A program made the translations under genes and the position numbers. Under the pieces are notes generated by a model, which was given only the letters and a program-made list of their open reading frames with translations, was not told the DNA's origin and searched no databases. A DNA stretch of 38,291 nucleotides from an uncultured Prevotella sp. (GTDB lineage Bacteria; Bacteroidota; Bacteroidia; Bacteroidales; Bacteroidaceae). Position 1 is the first letter of the stretch, and each line of letters opens with the position of its first letter. The stretch spans positions 1 through 38,291 of the forward strand of contig CAKPZC010000015.1 of assembly GCA_934203355.1 (NCBI GenBank). Reading direction: 5' to 3'. Positions 33,627 to 38,291 of this stretch are shown piece after piece.

Positions 33627-34910
33627 TTACTTCAGTTTTATAATATCTGTCCACCTTGTTGTGGGACACGGGCTTTTGTGCTCATGCTTTATGGCATCGG
33701 CAAATTTCTTTCCCTTGGCATATTGTTGCGACGAGAGAATGACAGTCTCTGTGCCGTCAACTCTGTTGATTTTGTCGACAGCACAGTCGAGTTGCCTCAT
33801 CTGTTTGTGGTTGTCGGCATTGAATGTGAAGAGGTCGGTTTGTATGGCTGTGTCGGGCACAACCCCCATTAGCACCACCCCTGCCCGTTTGTAGCAGATA
33901 CCCTCGCGATAGATGCGCTTTAGGCACTCCGTGGCAGCCTTAACGATGCATATGGTTGAGGCTGATGGGGTGGGGATGGTCGCTTCGGTCATGTTGGAGT
34001 ATTGCTCCAAGTCGAGACGGAAGCGATTGGAGTCGACGAATACGCCCACGATGTTGGCAACCGACTGTTGCTTGCGCAGCTTCTCGGCACACCTTGCCGC
34101 GAAGTTTGCCACATGAGTGCGCAGAGTGTCGAAGTCGACCACCATCCCCTCGAAACTGCGGCTCGTGCATATGCTCTTCTTTTTGGCAGGCATGTCGTCG
34201 GGGATGCAGTCGATGGCGTTAAGCTCAGCCCATGTGCGCTCTATTACTATGGTTTTGAATGTAGAGCGAATCCATGAGCGCGAGTGGCTCAGAAAGTCGT
34301 AGGCTGTGGCTATGCCCATGCTGTAGAGTCGTGACGAGTAGCGTCGTCCGATGCCCCACACCTCGTCGATGGGGTAGAGCTTGGCTGCTTTTATGCGCCG
34401 CTCGTCGTTGTCGATGATGCAGCAATGGTTGTAGCCGGGGTGTTTCTTGGCGAAGTGTGATGCCATCTTTGCCAGAGTCTTGGTTGGCGCAATACCTATG
34501 CTTATTGGCATACCCACCGATTGCAGCACACGGTCGTGAAGACTCTCGCCCCATTCCCTGAGCTGCTGGGAAGTGAAACCGTCGAGAATGGCAAAAGCCT
34601 CGTCGATGGAATAGCGGAAACACGTGGGCGACATGTCGCGGATGATAGTCATCACGCGACCAGTGATTTCGCCGTAAAGCTCATAGTTGGATGAGAATGC
34701 CGCTATGCCAGCGTTGGGAAACTGCTGTTTGAGTTGGAAGAAAGGAGTGCCCGCTTTTATGCCCAACAGTTTTGCCTCCTTGCTGCGAGCCACCACACAA
34801 CCATCGTTGTTTGAGAGCACGACAACGGGTTTGCCGTCGAGGTCGGGACGGAAAACACGCTCGCAACTCACATAACAGTTGTCGCAATCGCATATAGCAT
34901 ACCATTTCAT
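33627..34910 (-). CDS. umuC: DNA polymerase V catalytic subunit (UmuC, Y family)
   Basis: Error-prone translesion polymerase active with UmuD' and RecA. 427 residues, close to the usual 422. The N-terminus ICDCDNCYVSCERVFRPDL carries the first metal-binding Asp (D8), followed by PVVVLSNNDGCVVARS. The palm motif SIDEAF has D103-E104. HhH and little-finger regions follow (VWGIGRRYSSRLYSMGI; SFEGMVVDFDTLR). It is 29 bases after umuD, in the usual order. Confidence 0.97.
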   Translation of the reverse strand: MKWYAICDCDNCYVSCERVFRPDLDGKPVVVLSNNDGCVVARSKEAKLLGIKAGTPFFQLKQQFPNAGIAAFSSNYELYGEITGRVMTIIRDMSPTCFRYSIDEAFAILDGFTSQQLREWGESLHDRVLQSVGMPISIGIAPTKTLAKMASHFAKKHPGYNHCCIIDNDERRIKAAKLYPIDEVWGIGRRYSSRLYSMGIATAYDFLSHSRSWIRSTFKTIVIERTWAELNAIDCIPDDMPAKKKSICTSRSFEGMVVDFDTLRTHVANFAARCAEKLRKQQSVANIVGVFVDSNRFRLDLEQYSNMTEATIPTPSASTICIVKAATECLKRIYREGICYKRAGVVLMGVVPDTAIQTDLFTFNADNHKQMRQLDCAVDKINRVDGTETVILSSQQYAKGKKFADAIKHEHKSPCPTTRWTDIIKLK

Positions 34911-34939
34911 TTACTTGTCATTTTATTATATAGCGTTAC

Positions 34940-35377
34940 TTATCTTCTCCATTGTTTTATGGTCCACACTACTACTCCCCACACCCTAAAATTGTCTTCG
35001 GCGTCGATACGTATGGGCGAGTAGTTGGCGTTGGCAGGCAGCAACTTGATATATCCCTCCTCCTGATGTTTGAGGTCGAGATACTTGATGGTAAATTCGC
35101 CATTGACAAAAGCCACTATGACGTCGCCGTCGACAGGTTGTAGCGAACGGTCGATTACGGCAATGTCGCCGTTGCATATCCCCGCATCAATCATCGAGTC
35201 GCCCGACACACGTCCGTAGAATGTGGCTTCGGGATTCTTTATCAAGTCGCGGTTGAAGTCGAGACTGTCGTGCAGATAGTCGTCGGCAGGACTTGGAAAT
35301 CCGGCTTTGATAGTAGGGGCAAGAGCGAGGGCAAGTTTGCTTGCGAAGTCGCCTTTAAGAAGTGTCAGTTTGTTCAT
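34940..35377 (-). CDS. umuD: UmuD-type LexA-like self-cleaving subunit
   Basis: 145 residues. The predicted autocleavage site is A25-G26 (KAGFPSPADDY), the nucleophile is S61 in GDSMIDAG and the general base is K98 in GEFTIKYL. The spacing matches E. coli UmuD (S60/K97). After RecA-promoted cleavage it would bind UmuC. It lies 13 bases after the DUF3810 gene, so the SOS polymerase genes appear to be expressed from a unit that starts with that gene. I could not identify a SOS box. Confidence 0.95.
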   Translation of the reverse strand: MNKLTLLKGDFASKLALALAPTIKAGFPSPADDYLHDSLDFNRDLIKNPEATFYGRVSGDSMIDAGICNGDIAVIDRSLQPVDGDVIVAFVNGEFTIKYLDLKHQEEGYIKLLPANANYSPIRIDAEDNFRVWGVVVWTIKQWRR

Positions 35378-35390
35378 TGTCTATAGTTGT

Positions 35391-36479
35391 CTAACGGCTT
35401 TCCTTATGTTCTCTACTTCCTTTCTTATACTTCTCCCACGCCATGATGATTCCTGTCACTCCCGAATAGCTCTTCATTCCTCCCTTCACCCGGTTGCCCT
35501 CAAGATATAGGTTGTAAATGAAGTTCTGTGTCTTGTCGATAATGGGGCTATGAAGCGACAGCCAGTATTCGCGGTCGGTTTTGGCGAGGCGAATTATTTC
35601 GGGGTTTATGCGCCCTATGTAAGTATTGTACTCCTTTTCGTCGAGTAGTTCGCGGGCGTTGTGCAGCATGTGGAACAGAATGTGGTAGTAGCCACTGAAG
35701 CGCACTGCTCTGTCGGCAGATGCGGTGCATACTATGTAGCTGTAGAAATTAGCCTCGCCCTCGTTGGCTATACCGAGCATGTGGGCATATTCGTGGGCGT
35801 AGATTGCAGGATACTCATGCCGGCGGATGTCGGCGTTGAGTGTGAACTCGCAGAAGAATGGTGCCATGCTGCCCGTCACGCCAGCCATACTGCTAAGTCG
35901 TGAGAAAAGCATCGTCTTGGCGTGGGCATTGGAGTTGAATGGACGGTTGATGCCCATATCCTCCAATTGTCTGTAGCCTTGCAATGTGCTCTGCCATGCG
36001 CATTGCTTTATGTCGTCGGGGACAGCCTTAGTATATGTGGCGTTGAGGCTGTCGGCATATTCGTTGGCAAAATGCAGGAAATCGTCGGTTGCCACTTCCA
36101 CGGGCGGCATGCCTATTCGTTGATAAACGTTCTGCTGGGAGTAGTTGAGTCCCCAAGCTGCATAAAACCATACATACACCCATATCAGATATTCTACAAC
36201 TAGGCAGAACGTCTTTTTCTTTCCCCTTTTCTTATAGGCTATGCTGTAGATGGGGTAGGCTATAATCCAGAGTATGCTCATGGCGATGAAGAAATCGCCC
36301 AAGGCAAAGGGCACGATTCCCGAAACCGACGACAGACATACGCCTATCTTGGGGTAGATGCTGAAGGTGTAGACATCGCCCAGTCCAGGCACTACCTTGA
36401 ACGATGTGACTATGGCGAAAAGCACCATCAGCGCAATATGACGCGGGCGTGGCTTGAATCTTATATTCAATATTTTCAT
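35391..36479 (-). CDS. DUF3810 membrane protein with HEYAH metalloprotease-like motif
   Basis: 362 residues from the preferred start at 36479 (MKILNIRFKPRPRH). An in-frame ATG at 36512 is rejected because the -7 box (36500-36507) lies within that extension. Three hydrophobic helices occupy about the first 120 residues. The large soluble part has HEYAHMLGIANEGEANFYSY, an HExxH motif with a downstream Glu, as in zinc peptidases of the gluzincin type. Peptidase activity is inference. umuD follows 13 bases after the stop. Confidence 0.87.
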   Translation of the reverse strand: MKILNIRFKPRPRHIALMVLFAIVTSFKVVPGLGDVYTFSIYPKIGVCLSSVSGIVPFALGDFFIAMSILWIIAYPIYSIAYKKRGKKKTFCLVVEYLIWVYVWFYAAWGLNYSQQNVYQRIGMPPVEVATDDFLHFANEYADSLNATYTKAVPDDIKQCAWQSTLQGYRQLEDMGINRPFNSNAHAKTMLFSRLSSMAGVTGSMAPFFCEFTLNADIRRHEYPAIYAHEYAHMLGIANEGEANFYSYIVCTASADRAVRFSGYYHILFHMLHNARELLDEKEYNTYIGRINPEIIRLAKTDREYWLSLHSPIIDKTQNFIYNLYLEGNRVKGGMKSYSGVTGIIMAWEKYKKGSREHKESR

Positions 36480-36499
36480 TGTTCTGTTGCTTTGAGTTG

Positions 36500-36530
36500 C
36501 AAAGTTATACAATATATCTAAATATCACAA
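36500..36530 (-). promoter_or_regulatory. promoter of the DUF3810-umuD-umuC unit
   Basis: Minus strand: TTG at 36530-36528, a 20-base gap, TAACTTTG at 36507-36500. Transcription would begin near 36493, some 14 bases before the ATG at 36479. Confidence 0.7.
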
Positions 36531-36760
36531 CTTTTGGGCTACGATGTCTTATGTCGATTTCGGTCTTATCTGGAATATGGAGTGATACGAACTGTAGTTT
36601 ATGGCGTATTTAGAATATTAAGTATGTGCTTATATTTATCTTTAATATGAGTAGCAATCTGTAGGAGGACATGGCATGTATAGAAAAAAAAGTTTTTCTG
36701 AAAAAATCTGACATATCTGACATAAATCGCACAATCGCCTGGTATACAGTATGTTAAGGA

Positions 36761-36807
36761 CTGGCAGATACATGTCACATTTAAGAAAAATTCAGCCTAT
36801 CTGCCAG
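36761..36807. repeat. inverted repeat, 10-bp arms
   Basis: CTGGCAGATA (36761-36770) / TATCTGCCAG (36798-36807), 27-base loop. Isolated in the non-coding stretch; on the plus strand only a loose A-rich tail follows, so it is not a clear terminator. Confidence 0.6.
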
Positions 36808-36871
36808 CCTAAAAAATAGGCACATGGTGTCGATATCGAAAATATACATTATATAAATTCCAAGCAATTTA

Positions 36872-37003
36872 TACCAAAGCCTGAAACAATTGCTACCAGA
36901 ACCAGAAACGAGTGCTCCCAGAACCAGAAACGAGTGTTACCAAAACCAGAAACGAGTGTTACCAAAACCAGAAACGAGTGGTACCAGAACCTAAAATAAT
37001 TGG
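36872..37003. repeat. minisatellite of six 22-bp units
   Basis: The consensus unit is TACCAAAACCAGAAACGAGTG plus one variable base. The six units fill 132 bases without gaps. The four inner units are nearly identical; the first and last are diverged, ending CAATTGC and TAATTGG. Twenty-two is not a multiple of three and no open frame spans it. Confidence 0.95.
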
Positions 37004-37233
37004 TTTCTGTTCGGACGGTTAATATTATCCGAATGCAAGCTCATCAAGAAGATTGTCATTGAGCAGCAACGCACAACTGATGCGCCAAGAAATCTGCGAC
37101 GAGGTATTATCATCAAATACCATTCAAATTAAGGGAATTTCTCTTTACAGACTCTGCAGAGCCAAAAGTTGGTGATGATGTGCAGTTTTTCTGAATAAAT
37201 CGTGCAATCTTTCGTCTTTCCTCAAAAAATTAT

Positions 37234-37241
37234 TAACTTTG
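37234..37241 (+). promoter_or_regulatory. -7 box of the LRR-gene leader
   Basis: TAACTTTG is a perfect -7 element. The -33 position (about 37210) reads TTTC, one base off TTTG. Predicted start near 37249, which leaves an unusually long leader of about 440 nt before the ATG at 37692. Confidence 0.7.
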
Positions 37242-37248
37242 CAACTGA

Positions 37249-37652
37249 TACCAGTTCACTCACACCGAGTCGCGCAGACTTATTCCTCTATCCAAGAAAC
37301 GGATGACGAATGCTGACGCGACGAGATGAATGGGAGGAATGGGGGTGTCACGACATTATATAAAGGCGTTTACTTTGACGCTTTGTTCTTGACGAATCGA
37401 AACTTCGCAACTTTCATGTGTAGTCACGGACATTGCAGCGGTAGATGCTCTCGGGATGTGTATCGGCACATCCCTTTATGGGTATGGCATATAGCGAACC
37501 GACTATTAAGGCTCGCCGTATGTCCCGTATCTGTATAGGGATTGGTGTATTCATATCGGCGTGGGCTTCGACGTTGCTCGTTCAACTACACAGGGCAATG
37601 CGAAGGCCTCGATTCGTGGGACGGGTGACGAATGAGTTCCCACGCTTTTTTT
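37249..37652 (+). ncRNA. candidate structured leader RNA, about 400 nt
   Basis: Between the promoter and a terminator-like hairpin there are many stems. These are ACTG-ATAC-CAGT at the 5' end (37244-37255); GTCGCGCAG (37269-37277) with CTG-A-CGCGAC (37313-37322), enclosing ATCC/GGAT; AAGGCGT/ACGCTTT (37363-37384); and GGGATGTG-TATCGG-CACATCCC (37453-37474, perfect). Further ones are ATAG/CTAT near 37490-37505 and TCCC-G-TAT/ATA-GGGA (37523-37541). It matches no riboswitch, tmRNA, RNase P or SRP signature that I know. It may act as a cis-regulator of the LRR gene or as a free small RNA. Confidence 0.6.
37615..37652 (+). terminator. intrinsic terminator (possible attenuator) before the LRR gene
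   Basis: CGTGGGA (37615-37621) / TCCCACG (37638-37644), then C and seven T (37646-37652). It ends 39 bases before the start codon. A competing stem ATTCGT (37612-37617) / ACGAAT (37628-37633) shares bases with the left arm. Confidence 0.75.
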
Positions 37653-37691
37653 ATTTTGCCTGAAATTATTCACTAACAAAATAAAAACACT

Positions 37692-38183
37692 ATGAAACAA
37701 AAATTACACATTTTACTTTTACTCATGGCTCTGTTGCCGTGGAGCATTGTGGCGTCGGCAGAAGATTACGACTTTGACGATGGAATATTGAAGTACAATA
37801 TTACATCTACAGAAAATCACGAACTGTCATGCGCTGGATTCGTGGATGAACACAAATATGACACAAGTGTGACTATTCCGGGTAATGTTACGTATAATAA
37901 TATAACCTATACTGTAAAAAAGATAGAAAACGGCGCATTCTATCATTCGAATCTTATTTCTGTCTATATTAATGATTCTGATATAGAAACAACAAGTACA
38001 TTATTTTATGGAATAAGAGACATTAGTGGAGCATTTAAAGAATGCACAAATTTGAAAAGTGTCAGGCTTCCTGAGTATGTGTCAAATATTAGTGAATCAT
38101 TCTCAGGATGCACTAATCTGACACAAATTTATATACCTTCAGTAGTTGATTATATGGACCATGCATTTTATGGTTGTATTTAG
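37692..38183 (+). CDS. short BspA-like leucine-rich-repeat secreted protein, probably truncated
   Basis: 163 residues. Signal peptide about 1-23 (MKQKLHILLLLMALLPWSIV then ASA). A beta-rich N-terminal part is followed by LRR_5/BspA units, recognisable as IENGAFYHSNLISVYI, GAFKECTNLKSVRLP and SFSGCTNLTQIYIP, and a last unit cut at HAFYGCI by a TAG. BspA-like proteins are normally several hundred residues with many more units, often with a secretion domain at the end; none is present here. They are surface adhesins or carbohydrate/host-binding proteins in related bacteria. It is likely a remnant or a mini-version; a frameshift further on is not visible in the remaining 108 bases. Confidence 0.8.
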   Translation: MKQKLHILLLLMALLPWSIVASAEDYDFDDGILKYNITSTENHELSCAGFVDEHKYDTSVTIPGNVTYNNITYTVKKIENGAFYHSNLISVYINDSDIETTSTLFYGIRDISGAFKECTNLKSVRLPEYVSNISESFSGCTNLTQIYIPSVVDYMDHAFYGCI

Positions 38184-38259
38184 AGCCTTATAACTAACCA
38201 TAACTTACTATGACCAACTAACCATAAAGTCTTGATTTTCAATACTCTTTGATTTTTAA

Positions 38260-38278
38260 CACTTTCTGAGTGCTTTTT
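38260..38278 (+). terminator. weak terminator-like hairpin after the LRR gene
   Basis: CACT-TTCTG-AGTG followed by CTTTTT. The stem is only 4 bp, so support is low. Confidence 0.3.
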
Positions 38279-38291
38279 GGCAGTTCCCGAT

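Larger units (their letters stand above)
36531..37233. other. non-coding stretch of 0.7 kb
   Basis: No convincing reading frame. Apart from the inverted repeat at 36761-36807 and the minisatellite at 36872-37003, I see only A/T-rich sequence, a short direct repeat TCTGACATA at about 36707-36725, and no RNA gene that I recognise. Confidence 0.6.

Noticed and set aside
36872..37003. CRISPR array
   Set aside because: The units are contiguous, with no unique spacers, and no cas gene is near. The same holds for the arrays at 15335-15497 and 16603-16702.
37249..37652. tmRNA, RNase P RNA or 6S RNA
   Set aside because: There is no tRNA-like 3' end or tag frame, none of the conserved P-RNA blocks, and no single long bulged hairpin as in 6S RNA.
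37326..37663. Two short plus-strand frames (70 and 72 codons) within the leader
   Set aside because: They run through perfect hairpins and the terminator, have no plausible start signal or protein-like composition, and overlap in different frames.

Overview
The window reads as chromosomal DNA of a Bacteroidales bacterium, most likely a Prevotellaceae member (Prevotella/Segatella group). The reasons are: many promoters of the Bacteroidetes type (TTTG, about 19-20 bases, TAnnTTTG) with A-rich start regions; a gliding-motility/T9SS-type C-terminal domain protein; a PorT-like outer-membrane barrel; a BspA-like leucine-rich-repeat secreted protein; DUF3810; and an FTHFS with the AGIGKTT P-loop. 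No phage or plasmid backbone is visible.

Layout. 1-6.2 kb: the 5' part of a tRNA-Arg(ACG), a serine hydrolase cotranscribed with fhs, a TPR membrane protein with ribH, and a divergent recF-DUF721 pair ending at a strong terminator. 6.3-8.7 kb: a POT-family peptide transporter and an ABC ATPase without a permease. 8.8-18.2 kb: a type I restriction-modification locus (hsdM, hsdS, rhuM, hsdR, all on the minus strand), lying between the ABC ATPase and uvrA. Between hsdM and hsdS it carries about 2.2 kb of remodelled DNA: an IS200-type/REP-associated transposase, two copies of a 350-373 bp block rich in palindromes, several tandem arrays, a 5' stub of a second hsdS, and a DUF1016 (YhcG-like) nuclease gene that has lost its middle. 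18.2-24.1 kb: uvrA, a secreted CHU_C protein, then divergent LysM-receptor and PorT-like genes.

24.1-27.2 kb: two overlapping envelope genes of unknown function. 27.4-29.9 kb: a YbjQ protein, a SPFH / Arc-type ribbon-helix-helix / DUF1648 operon, and a divergent mini-gene with a helicase-associated domain. 30.0-36.5 kb: a minus-strand series DUF3810, umuD, umuC, M1 aminopeptidase, pabB. 36.5-38.3 kb: a long non-coding stretch with a 22-bp minisatellite, then a promoter, a highly structured leader of about 400 nt ending in an intrinsic terminator, and a short, probably truncated BspA-like LRR gene.

The most interesting regions are the structured leader/attenuator before the LRR gene (37.23-37.65 kb) and the palindrome-rich, rearranged core of the restriction locus (13.2-16.7 kb). 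All calls rest on reading the sequence; no database search or folding program was run.
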